Positions 44,800 to 55,494 of a DNA stretch of 64,000 nucleotides are shown in pieces. The stretch's first letter is position 1, and each line of letters begins with the position of its first letter. The translations under genes were made by a program, and so were the position numbers. A model generated the notes under the pieces. That model did not search any database and had not been told where the DNA came from. It saw nothing but the letters and a program-made list of their open reading frames with translations. Source of the stretch: Pieris napi (Eukaryota; Arthropoda; Insecta; Lepidoptera; Pieridae); contig NC_062242.1 in assembly GCF_905475465.1 (NCBI RefSeq), positions 2,693,501-2,757,500 of the forward strand. Reading direction: 5' to 3'.

Positions 44800-46945
44800 T
44801 TTTATATACATTAATAATACTAAATTTTTAACTGAAGCACTTATCTTTTATCACAGCGTAATTTAAAATTAACCAACTTTAGGTTTTCATGACGGTGTTA
44901 TCAGTATGCGATATGTGCCGTGGCGTGTGTATCACAGACTTAGGTAATGTGTTCAGCTCCTAAAAAGAATGCTAGGAAACCAGTACTTCTAGACACGAAA
45001 CGGCATGTAGCCACAGAAAGTTGATAGTAAATAACTAAACAAGAAAACAATAAAAACTCTGAAAGTAAAAAATTACAACTATTTTGTGAATCGCTTTCGT
45101 CTTATTAGTAATTAATAAATACCTGCTAAAGAAAGGTTAAGTTAATTTCCATTAACGAAACATAAACAACAGGATATCAAAGGATTAAAAACATTTATGT
45201 TGTAAAACGCCAGATGCGAAGGAAGGAGTCGTGTAAATATTTATTATTTTTTACTGCTTAGCCAAAATAGCATTGAAATGCAATAAATGAAATTCCAAGA
45301 AACATTTGAGATATACCAGAATATTGGTATTCTACTGTCATATAGACGTAACCAAGTCAATTGTCAAATTGACAACGATGGATTTTGTTACACTATTTCA
45401 TATTTATTTGGCTGTGAAAACTTAATAATTTAATGAAAAAAACATATGTTTATAATATTTATCTACTTTTTTTCTAAACGCGCTAAAAACAATGCTATAT
45501 AATTTGTATTTAAAATACAAACCTACATCTTTTAACAGAATGAGCTTTTAAAAATGTTGTGGTAAGTATGCTGTCACTGGTAAATACCACCGCCATCTTT
45601 AAATGTTCCCATCGTCTATTCTAATTGTAGTATTGATGTTGCCGTTATCAAAAATGTAATTCTAAACATAATACAATCTCCATTTTAAATTGAAGTGTTG
45701 ATTTTAATGTGTCATATAACACTTATTCATAGTAGAACACTCATTCACACAAATATACCGACTCCTGTATTTTCTTCCCCGTCTGGAACAATGGGAACAG
45801 GTTGCGAGCCATTTATAGCAAACAATTTACTTATTAGAACTTACAAAAAATGGTAGCTAAAATGGTGCTTCTTGGAATAGCTATATGTATTTTTTTATAA
45901 GTATTACATTTATTGTGTACAAATCCAAAGGTTTGGTTTAGAGGTAAAAGTGTTATCGGATCCCTTTTAATTAAGTAATTAGTAACATTTAACATTACGA
46001 TCTAGCCTAACTTCAGCCTAATAAGTAATTTAAGTCTAACCTAATTTACTAAAAAGGATATTTAACATAAGAATGTATCCAATGACACTACTTACAGACT
46101 CTATTAAGGGGAAGACTCTGTTCTTGTGTACTTTTTTTCCACTTACCAATGTTTAGCACTTAAGACTTACCTGCAAGTTAACTATTCCCTAATTTGAATG
46201 ATTATTTTGTAAAAACGTACGTATATAACGTACGATCGAATACTATGTATTTTGACGTTAAGATTATCGAATTATTACTTGTGTCATTTTACAACAATAT
46301 AATAAGCTTGTAGTTATCTTGACACGTTGAAACCTATAAATTAAGCAGCATTTTACTGTGCCGGCTGCGTCTGCGCATGAGTCATCGAGTCAACGCTCGC
46401 GTCCTGCCGCGCACCTTTGACTGACTTATTACTTTTTTGCTCCACAGTCCATCTAAAGCCAATACCGATATTCAGCTTGAGAGACACATAAAGAAAGTGT
46501 GTAAAAAAAATACTATCTTTTGTCTTGTACATATATAAATATAGTATTAGATATGTTCTCTTCAAAAATTCTATTAAATATTTATGAAGGGTTAAATTTT
46601 TATTTTTTGTTGAACCATTTTTGCAAAATACGGCACATTAAACGTTAAATAAGAATTTCTTTAATAAAAACCCTATTTCACTCTTTCCATCATGGTTAGT
46701 AATGCCTCACTCACGCGCAGTAAAAGCACGCGTCTTTCAGTAAAGATGTCATAAACTACACATCCTCTGCGTGTTATTTGGCAGAACCATAAACAAGGGA
46801 AAATATATTAAGTGTTGTATCAATTACGTAAGAGCACATGAGAGCCTGGGGTCTCCGAAATACTCCATGTAGGTCACTCGTACCACACCTGTGGATGTAA
46901 ATATTTTGGATATATACTGGGCCTTTGCGTATTACATATAAAAAA
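44800..46945. other. No gene seen; AT-rich
   Basis: A GC-richer patch at 46360-46420 (GCCGGCTGCGTCTGCGC, GCTCGCGTCCTGCCGCGC) has no supported exon. Nothing else is recognised. Confidence 0.4.
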
Positions 46946-47019
46946 ACCAGTAGCGCTGTAGCGCTATTGGTTTGAGGCCCTGACCTGAAAAGGTTGTAAC
47001 CTTTTCAGGTCGGGGCCTC
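46946..47019. repeat. Two adjoining palindromes at a SINE 3' end
   Basis: 46946-46971 (ACCAGTAGCGCT / AGCGCTATTGGT) and 46974-47019 (GAGGCCCTGACCTGAAAAGG mirrored with a 2-base centre). The second is the SINE-A tail copied back on itself. Confidence 0.85.
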
Positions 47020-47262
47020 AGATTTCTGTATGTGTTTCTGTATTTGCCAATCTAATAGGCAAGTAGGTGAGCAACCTCCTCCTAACACACGCCGACTTCT
47101 GTGGTCTAAGGCAAGCCAGGTTCTTCACGACGTTTTGTTTCACCGTTCACGCGAAGGTTAAATGCGCAAATAGACAGAAAGTCCATTGGTGCACAGCCGG
47201 GAATCGAACCAACGACCTCAGGCATGAGAGTCGCACGCTGAAGCCACTAGGCCAACACTGCT
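46998..47262 (-). mobile_element. SINE-A copy, near full length
   Basis: AACCTTTTCAGGTCGGGGCC, AATAGGCAAGTAGGTGAGC, CACGACGTTTTGTTTCACCG, GTGCACAGCCGGGAATCGAACC, GAGAGTCGCACGCTGAAGCC, ACTAGGCCAACACTGCT. The head has both A and B boxes nearly intact. Its 3' tail is turned into a hairpin (previous entry). Confidence 0.9.
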
Positions 47263-47849
47263 TGTAATAAAATACTTGAAGTAAAACTATGCGTAAAAAA
47301 ATATTCATTGATTATAGTATAATCTGGTATAGGTAAGATACATTTCTACCTGTTTCTCTGTCTTGATTTGTACGAAAAATAAATACTCCACCTGACCGAC
47401 TCACATTATGTATTTTTATATAAGCGTTAAATACCGTGTCAAACGCGTAATGGAGCTTTCACTTCTTGAATCATTGTTGAACAGGCGATCGCATCAATGT
47501 TCTCCAAATGCTCTAAATTAACCAAATATATTAAAACCCCCACAGAGTAATCTTACAACGCATATTCCCCTGTAGAACGCGGGGATATCACACGTTATAT
47601 TTCTGTACTTGTGTGATATTTATAATAATAACAATACATAATAATAAATCGTTAATTTGCAAATAAAGTGGTACATTTAGATCGATTAATTAATAAAATC
47701 AGCACAATAAGCCATTAATTTTCATAAAATCATAATAATAAGTTGAGTTAATTATAATTGTTATAAAACTTATGGTTTTTAAAAATTTAATCAACTTCCC
47801 CTTGAAAGCATTACATTATAACAAATTGTACGCACTATTTCGTTTATAA
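47263..47849. other. No gene seen; AT-rich
   Basis: Nothing recognised before the Harbinger-type copy. Confidence 0.4.
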
Positions 47850-49471
47850 TGGTAGGGGAGCCCACGATGCTAAATGGGGATTTACTCGAGCGTCGTAGAG
47901 ACCTATTGGGATGCAAAGCTTAGATAATAAGAAGAAAAAAATGTTATATGATATATACCTTTTCATCGGTGGGGGAAGCGGCTATAGATTGTTAAATATG
48001 TAAAAAAAAACTATTGCATGGACATCCTCGAGCGCGTCAGATATTGATAGCATCAATGCCCTACGTATTTTTAATAATGTACGTATGTTAATCTGATCGT
48101 TTGCATGATGCGGGTGGTTGTATTTAAGGGTTGAAAATGAAAAAAAAATTAAAATTATCGAGCGCGTCAGATTTTCTAAGGGAGTGTTAAGTGCACCAAA
48201 AAAAAGCTCTCATTCACTAATCTGACGATTTCGATGGGACGCAAACCCACGGCCATTTTCATAATTTGCAAAAAAAAATCGCAATTTTGAAATACTCAAG
48301 CGCGTCGGATTAAGATATATGTGGTTCATCTTTATGTTCTAAACGTACTGTCTCATAATCTGACGATTATCTAGAGGGATTCGCCTGATCTGACAAAAAA
48401 AATTTAGAAAAACGGTTCACCTAAAGGGCCATCCCTGCAACTTCCCGCTAATTCCATTCCTGGGCGCTTAAAATTGATATTTTGAGCTCGCTGAGTTCAA
48501 AGAAATAACATTTCTATGCATTTGAGCTCTCCCAGCTCGAAAGTCTGATAGAAGTTTCATAGAACACTATTTTTGGAATTTTCAAACCGCAATAACTTTT
48601 GAATGGATCAAGCAATTTTTACGCGGTTGGCGGCATTCGACGCAGTTTTATCATCATTATAAGTAATTTGTGGTTCGATCAATTAAATTTTTTTAATTGA
48701 TCGAACCACAAATTTCGGAGTAATCCCGAAAAAACACTTTTTCGGGTTTCTTTCGTTCACGATATCTCTCGAACTAATCAATCGCTTTTGACCAGATTGG
48801 TGGCGATCGACGTGGTTTTTTCAAGCTCAAAGGCGGATTAGTTTTTGAAGTTGATCGATGAAGAAACCACTTTAAAAAAAAATATTTCTTATTTTTTTAA
48901 GATTTTTCAAAATTTCTCAAAATCTATCGGTCCGAATCGGTTCAAATTCACAGGAAATGTAATTTTGAGGGAAATATTTAGAACGCCGTTTAGTAGATTC
49001 CGATCGGTTTAAGGAAATGTAGGCATCACGCAGCTGCACGCATTTAACTTTATCGACGAATTTTTGTTATTTCGGCTTGCGGAAATCGTCAGATTATACA
49101 TTTTTCATTATTCTTGAATTATTTCCTTCAAAATAAAAAAAAAATTAGCTACGCTCGAGAATGTCGAGATGACGTTTTTTTTTTACAACTTTGTTGCCCT
49201 CCCCTTTTTTTCCGTCACTCTCAAATTGTCAGATTAGTGGAATATACACTTTTTAGGATGTAATTAACTCACCCTACCTTAATCTGACGCGCTCGGGAAT
49301 TTCTGATGGTCAATTTTTTTTTACTAATCTGATCCTGTCTCCTTCACGCGCGGCCTTATATATGGGCCTCATATTTTGTGGAGGTACTTAACCGGGTACA
49401 AAGTATCCCCCTATATATTAATCTGCCGCGCTTTAGTAAATCCCGAAATCCCCTCTTGGGCTCCCCTACCA
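47850..49471 (-). mobile_element. Harbinger-type non-autonomous transposon, copy 2
   Basis: Reverse-complement sister of 21720-23325, 1622 bp, flanked by TAA (47847-47849, 49472-49474). The terminal repeats TGGTAGGGGAGCCCA are intact. The same series of GCGCGTCAGATT/AATCTGACGC motifs is present. The main difference seen is a gained palindrome at 48665-48714, plus small changes in A and T runs. High similarity suggests both inserted recently. Confidence 0.85.
48665..48714. repeat. New 23-bp palindrome inside copy 2
   Basis: Arms 48665-48687 and 48692-48714 are perfect complements (AATTTGTGGTTCGATCAATT on the left). Copy 1 has a single version at about 22478-22500, followed by different sequence, so the left arm was copied from the right. 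Confidence 0.85.
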
Positions 49472-49554
49472 TAACATAGTATTTTCTTAATACTCGATTC
49501 CCTTTAACGAAAAAAGCTAAACGTGAATAAGTAATTCTTACATAACTAGTTATG

Positions 49555-49650
49555 CGGGCTCATACTAGCGCGTTATGAGATAATACTCCTACAACGCGTT
49601 TCCTATAACGCGGAACTAGTCTACCGTGTTATAGGAGGGGTTACTGTACT
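49555..49650 (-). mobile_element. Fragment with CCTATAACGCGG repeats
   Basis: GCGCGTTATGAG, ACGCGTTTCCTATAACGCGG and CCGTGTTATAGGAGGGGTTACTGTA give, on the minus strand, a TACAGTAACCCCTCCTATAAC end. I recall this end from a common insect DNA transposon but cannot name it. One end only. Confidence 0.4.
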
Positions 49651-50387
49651 AATCAGCCCTTGAGTCATAACACCCGCTCGCTGTGGATTTCGTTTATTTT
49701 GAAAAACTGTTTCCGAAATCTTCAATAGTCATCGTTATATTACAGTCAGTTTAGATGAAACTATAATAACTTTTACATTTAAACCTTCCTCAGGAATCAC
49801 ACTATATATTATTGAAACTCGAAGAACGATCCGTTTGTTAGTTCGCTATTAATTACGTTCACGGAGACAGGCTGGCGCGGCCATAGGACAAATTTTATGG
49901 TATGTAAGGATTGACATTTCTTATTAATAATAAAGTTTCTTTCTTTTTTCTTGACAAATATCAAAGTTTAGTTAAATATTCTTATCACGTATACACGGTG
50001 TTACTATCGCACCTATTAATCTTAACTGGGCGGTTACAGAAATGACACATAAAATTAACTTCTAGATAGTTATCACAATTCATTGTTTCATTTAAATGAA
50101 AACTTCGTTAATCAACATAGTGTTTTTTTTCTTAACTATATATAATGAAGTTACATAATGTTTATATACACATTTTTTTTAAAAAGAATTGAATCTCCTC
50201 TTAAAGCGTGTGCATTCATCTATTTAAGTTTTAACCGTCTGCAAACCGAGGGAGGTTATCTATTGGACGTTCAATTTTTAATTTTGCATTATTTTGATTT
50301 TCTTGTCAAGCCCTTTTGGGTTATTCAATCATTAGTATATTATACCAAGCCTACGGTAAAACTAAAAATAAAATAAATTTGTGGCGG
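49651..50387. other. No gene seen
   Basis: AT-rich; no supported element or exon. Confidence 0.35.
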
Positions 50388-50648
50388 TACAATTTATTAG
50401 TTCTGAGCTTCAAATTTCTGAATCTGATTCATTTCTTAATCTAATAGGCTAGTAAGTGCCTTCTGTGCCTGACGCACGCCGTCGACATTTTGGGTCTAAG
50501 GCTAGCCGGTGTTCTCACGATGTTTTCCTTCACCGTTCGAGCGAATGTTAAATGCGCACATAGAAAGAAAATCCATTGATGCACAGCTGGGATCGAACCT
50601 ACGACAGCAGGGATGAGAGTCGCACGCTGAAGCCAGACTAACACTGCA
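50388..50648 (-). mobile_element. SINE-A copy
   Basis: TTCTGAGCTTCAAATTTCTG, TAATAGGCTAGTAAGTGCC, TCTCACGATGTTTTCCTTCACC, GATCGAACCTACGAC, GAGTCGCACGCTGAAGCC. Bases around AGCCAGACTAACACTGC show a small deletion in the A box. Confidence 0.85.
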
Positions 50649-50691
50649 CTACGGCTAAACAAATGCACTTAAAAAAAATAAACGTCAATAA

Positions 50692-50880
50692 AAATAAATA
50701 TAGTTAAAAAAAACTATAAAACACGAAAAATATGGCACAGAGCGCCCCACGCTTTTTCACAATAATACCAGTATTTTTTGTTCATTACCATTTTCAGCCT
50801 AAATTAGGAATTATTTTACACTTTTTAGTTTGATGTGCTTTAAAAGCGTGTTTTATAGTTTTTTTAAACTATATTTATTT
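50692..50880. mobile_element. Inverted-repeat MITE (AACTATAAAACACG arms)
   Basis: Left arm ATATAGTTAAAAAAAACTAT...AAAACACG (50694-50725) and right arm CGTGTTTTATAGTTTTTTTAAACTATATTT (50847-50880) pair over about 31 bases. 189 bp, non-coding. It lies 45 bases from the SINE-A at 50388. Confidence 0.7.
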
Positions 50881-50984
50881 TCCACTTTTTAGTGCTAGCT
50901 GCAATACGTGTTGTTTCAATTTAATCGTATTGCTTTGTGGACTTCAAAAAAATTCATTGTTTTTTCGAGATAAACCTATGAAAT

Positions 50985-51110
50985 TATTATATTGTCGCTG
51001 ATTCTTTATAAGTGTACAAAGTTTGAATTAAATCTGTCTGTTTACATACATACATACATACATACAGGTGAAGCTAATATAAAGCGTGTAAAAAAAAGGA
51101 TTTCTTAGAT
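50985..51110 (+). mobile_element. Probable RTE-type LINE tail with CATA microsatellite
   Basis: GTACAAAGTTTGAATTAAATC then TTTACATACATACATACATA (to 51066) then GAAGCTAATATAAAGCG resembles the 3' end of RTE-type LINEs, where an oligo CATA tract precedes the last bases. Confidence 0.4.
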
Positions 51111-51834
51111 ATTATTATAGAGAATTTTACTAATAAATAACGCAAGCGTAACTAAGATATATCGAATAGCGAACACCCAGATGTAATCATTAAGGAACTT
51201 TAAATTATATCACTCAATGCACCCCGATATTTATTACATTAACGCCACATAAATCCATTGAAAAAAGGTAATAAACTTAAAAAATCCCGATGGGAAAGGT
51301 CTAAAATTTGGACGCCAAAGTATGTTAGGAGCGCAGCCTCGCGGTACGAGACGGGAATTTTAAATAGGTACCCTTTATGGGGTATGGGGCAAAAAGTATC
51401 CTTCGAATAGTTTCATGTGGTGTCTGCGAATGTGTGCGAGAAAAACTAGAATATAATTGACATTGATAGGTATTTGTGTTTCGGGTCTCACTGATGCAAT
51501 ATTTTTGATTGAACACAATGATTTTGCAAGCAAAAATAGTAAAAAATGATCCCATCTGATTATAGGAAGGTCATTCTGTTATCTCTATCTCTTAGGTTCC
51601 ATTGCTGTAATTTGTAATTTAAGGTGTTTTGGTTATTCTTTTGTTTTATTTATAAACTTACCTAACTTACCACACATTGGTTCTAATGTTCACACACATT
51701 TTTCTCTCTTTGGCCGGCTGCGGCTACATATAAAAAAAAAGTGTGATGCAATTATGAGCGAGCGTAGTGTATTAGATGGAAGAGAAAAAATCTTGCTTAT
51801 CTGTCTATGAATTAATAATATTTTATTTTATAGG
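51111..51834. other. No gene seen
   Basis: AT-rich; short frames only. Confidence 0.35.
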
Positions 51835-52108
51835 CAGTGTTGGTTTAGTGGCTTCACCGTGCGATTCTCATCCTTGAGGTCGTAGATTCGATCCCCGCTG
51901 TGCATCAATGGACTTTATATGTGCGTATTTAACACTCGCTCGAACGTTGAAAGAAAACATCGCAGGAACCAGCATGCGTAAGACCCAAAAACGTCGACAT
52001 CTATTGTTAAGCACAGGCTGCTCACTTTCCTATAGATTGTCAAATGATCATGAAACAATTACAGAAATCTGAGGCCCATACCTTAAAAGGTTGTATCGCC
52101 ACTTATTT
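51835..52108 (+). mobile_element. SINE-A copy, full length
   Basis: CAGTGTTGGTTTAGTGGC head, B box GATTCGATCCC, GCTGTGCATCAATGGAC, TCGCTCGAACGTTGAAAG, AAATGATCATGAAACAATTAC, AAAAGGTTGTATCGCCACTT. Both pol III boxes are close to consensus. Confidence 0.9.
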
Positions 52109-52154
52109 ATCTTTAAAGAGTTATGAGTTAGAGCTGGTGCTTTGCTCGCTCAAC

Positions 52155-52320
52155 AAATAAGTATCGGAATACAGTGAGGAAATGCTGCCAGCGTTAAAGG
52201 TACACTGCCACAGGGACCAAACTTTTTAAATTTGTATTATTTTATTTTTATAATAATTTTTCATTATTATTATTACTATGTAGGTTAAGAAAATTGAAAA
52301 TACTGTATATTTGATTGGTA
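52155..52320 (+). mobile_element. LINE tail REP-D
   Basis: AAGTATCGGAATACAGTGAGG, AAATGCTGCCAGCG, GGTACACTGCCACAGGGACC, then TATTATTACTATGTAGG and AAGAAAATTG. Other copies at 54975 and 60590 and a scrap at 270. Layout suggests a LINE 3' UTR. Confidence 0.6.
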
Positions 52321-53799
52321 TAAAAATATATTCATTTATAAATCTTCAACGTCAAGTTCGATCAGTATTCGCGTACCTACTAAGACTATTTGCAGTTATT
52401 TGATAAATAAAAATGATAATGTTACTCTTATTTTTTGTTTCTTGTTCAGAATGGTACATATAATATTTATTTCACATTATAACCAATCATTAGAAGAATA
52501 ATAAAAAACTTAATTTATGGTAATGTATTCACACGTAATATTATAGCTTTTACAATACTATCTAACCTAAATATGTAACCATTAAACACGTACTTAATGT
52601 GAGCAACTGTATCAAAATCTTACCAACCTGTTTTTTTATGGAATATTGGCACAATACAATAAAAATAATGCCACAACAGACAAGTTGTGATGCGATTAAC
52701 TATAGAGATATAGAGACAACTGGTTCTGCCATTTCCTTGACAATTCATTGCAAAACATAGTATATATAATATATATTACACTATAACATACAGAATCCAT
52801 TGTAGTGTAATGTATTATAATCATTACGTCACACAGGGCCAGCTTATTAACTTTTATTGTAATGGCTTCTTTCAGTGCTGTGGTGGCTAAGATGAATTTG
52901 ACAATAGGACCCATGTGGTCCTATTTAATATCCTTTTTTTTTATATTTTTTTTTTTAAATCGGGAGGCTCTTCTACCTTTATAAGCCTCCTGCAATAAAT
53001 GTTATCGAATACCGGGCGTGAAATGAGCATACCTTTGCGGCTTATAATTATTTTTTATAATACAAATGCCACACACAAAAAATACATAAAATGATTTGTA
53101 TTTTTTTTGAAATTAGGAATACTAGGAGAGCAAAATTTTCGTAATAATAGAATAATCAAGACATGGAATTGTCTGTAAGACCCTTATTGCTAATGAATTG
53201 TTGGTGAAGGAAGTTGTAAAGAAATAATTTTTATTATAAAACCGATCACAACAATGATATTGTGGACAAATTTTATGTGTTTTGATAATTAAGTTTAATA
53301 GGGGTAAATGTGTCCATGTATGAAATATCACCTTAAATAACTGGTATATTTGGTAAAATCACTTTCACTTCTTTTAAAGGGCATTTGTTTCCGAATATGA
53401 TTTATAGTTACATAATCATTACAAGGTCCATTTGGGACAGTTTCTCAAATCTATGTTGCATGTAAATTTGTACATAAGAAGACACATTCTTGCGTGCACA
53501 CTCGGACACACAAATATAGTGCCAAAACATAGACTGGTAATGAACATTACCTTAGTTTAATATATTTATTAGTATTGTAGATAATTAAGTCAACATAATA
53601 TTACTTATTAGCCATTATTTTATACGTTAGAATGTAACTCATGTAAAGTCGCACTCTCGTTTGTGAACTGTCTAGTTAGATAAAAGTCTTTAGTTATTTT
53701 TTTTTTCTTTTTTAAATTGTAAATACTGTAAATTCGATTGTTATGTTTAGGTTTTAAATAAATATTTACATTAAGAAAAATATAACTTTTGTTTATTTA
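52321..53799. other. No gene seen; AT-rich
   Basis: Long AT-rich stretch, possible transcript end near 53750 (TTTTAAATAAATATTTAC), no exon supported. Confidence 0.35.
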
Positions 53800-53905
53800 T
53801 TGTTAAGTATACAGAAATACAGTACAATTAAAATAATTAAATAAGGAGAAGGCGGCCGTATAGCTTTCGAGCGATCTCTTCCAGACAACCGACCACTTTA
53901 TTTGT
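53800..53905 (-). mobile_element. LINE 3' tail fragment (GAGCGATCTCTTCCAG type)
   Basis: GGCGGCCGTATAGCTTTCGAGCGATCTC-like text shared with 9925-9985, with an A/T-rich tail on its left, consistent with a minus-strand LINE 3' end. Confidence 0.5.
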
Positions 53906-54384
53906 GTTACAAATTCAATTGGCGTAAATATTGCAATTCTATTGGTATCAACACTTATTAATACTTAAACCAAATTCTTGAGGATTTTCTGTAGCGCTGA
54001 TATCCTAAATCGGAACATGTGACGAGTACTCAATAGTGGAGGCTGCCTTGAAAATACGGCGTAAGCATATTCTGAGCCGCATTCAGAAGAATGGCTCATT
54101 ATGCAAATGACGAATCGTTGAACGTTTATGACCCGGAATTAAGATCTAGTTTACTTCAAAAATCGTAAATCTCATTTACCGTAATGTCGGTGCAATGGCT
54201 GTTATACTTATTTTTATTCCGCTTACCCTGTCGTGTTTACTGCAATGGTTAATATTTATACATAATTAAATGACGATTAATTAACGACTTATTTGTGCAG
54301 ACCTTGTTGGGTATTTAAAGGTAACATTGAAAGCCTTTTTTATAAATGCCGAAAAAGAAGGAGTGCGTATTTAAAAAAAAAAAA
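53906..54384. other. No gene seen
   Basis: Nothing recognised. Confidence 0.35.
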
Positions 54385-54560
54385 CAAAATTCAAAAGTCA
54401 TTTAATCATATAGGTAACACAATTTACACTTATCAAAAAAAGAACTGTATATGAAATGCTTCTAGCTTTACATTTAGTGCCAGTTCTCAAATAAAGGGCT
54501 TAGAACGGAAGAGAAGAACTGCCAAAAACCTTTCCGCCACTCTTTTTAATCGCCATGTTT
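54385..54560 (-). mobile_element. REP-C copy
   Basis: AGTCATTTAATCATATAGG, GCCAGTTCTCAAATAAAGGG, TTAGAACGGAAGAGAAGAAC, CCGCCACTCTTTTTAATCGCC. Confidence 0.75.
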
Positions 54561-54604
54561 TTTTGGTTAAAAATTGTATAAATTCTAAGTAATCGTTAAC
54601 TCAT

Positions 54605-54730
54605 GAATCAAGTCAAGTCAAGTCAAAATCATTTATTCATTTACAAACACAACACACTTATGACTTGAAAACTATTTTTATTAAAGCTTTCCCTTCCGAA
54701 TAAACAATTCGTACTAAAAAGAGTGTGGTA
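54605..54730 (-). mobile_element. REP-C relative, tail and decayed body
   Basis: Starts with the tail AAGTCAAGTCAAGTCAAAATC and TTTATTCATTTACAAAC and ends with AAAAAGAGTGTGG. The middle is unlike the other copies, so it is a diverged subfamily. Confidence 0.5.
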
Positions 54731-54964
54731 AATATATAACGTTTCTTAATAATATACATAACTTAACACGTACAAGAGATAAAATAAAATCGCTGTGTAA
54801 TATTGAAAAGCGATCATGCAATACACATTAACACTTAAAGCCCAATCATTATAGCCAATTGAATTCGACAAATATATAGGCTGTTTAAAAAAAGGGGCCT
54901 TTTAATACGTTATGAGATAATTATGACACAGGGCGTTGGAGAATACAGTTTCGTTATTAATCGA

Positions 54965-55065
54965 ATAACTAATAAGTATCGGAATACAGCGAGGAAATGC
55001 AGCTGTACACTGCCACGTTGACCAGACTATTATTATTATATATATATTATTTATTTAAGTTAATT
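54965..55065 (+). mobile_element. LINE tail REP-D, truncated
   Basis: AATAAGTATCGGAATACAGCG, AGGAAATGCAGC, GTACACTGCCACGTTGACC, TATTATTATTATATATAT. A deletion removes the CTGCCAGCGTT part. Confidence 0.55.
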
Positions 55066-55331
55066 TATGAATTTTTAATAATTATATTTGTATGGGGACT
55101 GATATTTAACACTTTAATGTCTATTCAAAGCTCAATTACGAGAAGTAAGATTGAAGTATTGCCTGCTGAAGATTGAGTCAAATAATGGAACCCGAAGTTT
55201 ATGGCTAACTAACAGTAACTATATAACTAGTAGTCATAGAAGATCAGCTACTTATAAAAATAAATAGGTACCTATTGGGGATACACAGAGTTGGAGATGC
55301 GTCTGAGACCTAACATGTAGTTAATACATTA
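55066..55331. other. No gene seen
   Basis: AT-rich spacer. Confidence 0.3.
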
Positions 55332-55494
55332 TGGCCGATTTACATTATCTTAGTGTTTAGGAGAGCGCTTTAGTAGAACTTGAAAGGCAAGTTCTTTAGC
55401 GTAGCGTTTACTAAAGCAAGTAGCGTTTACATGTTTCAACTAAAGTACTATTCTAAAGCACTCTCCTAAACACTAAGATAATGTAAATCGGCCT
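55332..55494 (+). mobile_element. MITE with TTA duplication, copy 1
   Basis: Perfect or near-perfect inverted ends of about 35 bases start GGCCGATTTACATTATC and TTAGTGTTTAGGAGAG. TTA flanks both sides (55329-55331, 55495-55497), a PIF/Harbinger-type TWA duplication. 163 bp. The inside has TAGCGTAGCGTTTAC. Copy 2 at 62620 is inverted and nearly identical. Confidence 0.85.

Noticed and set aside
44533..44811. 92-codon minus frame as a gene
   Set aside because: It is the antisense of the small Helitron.
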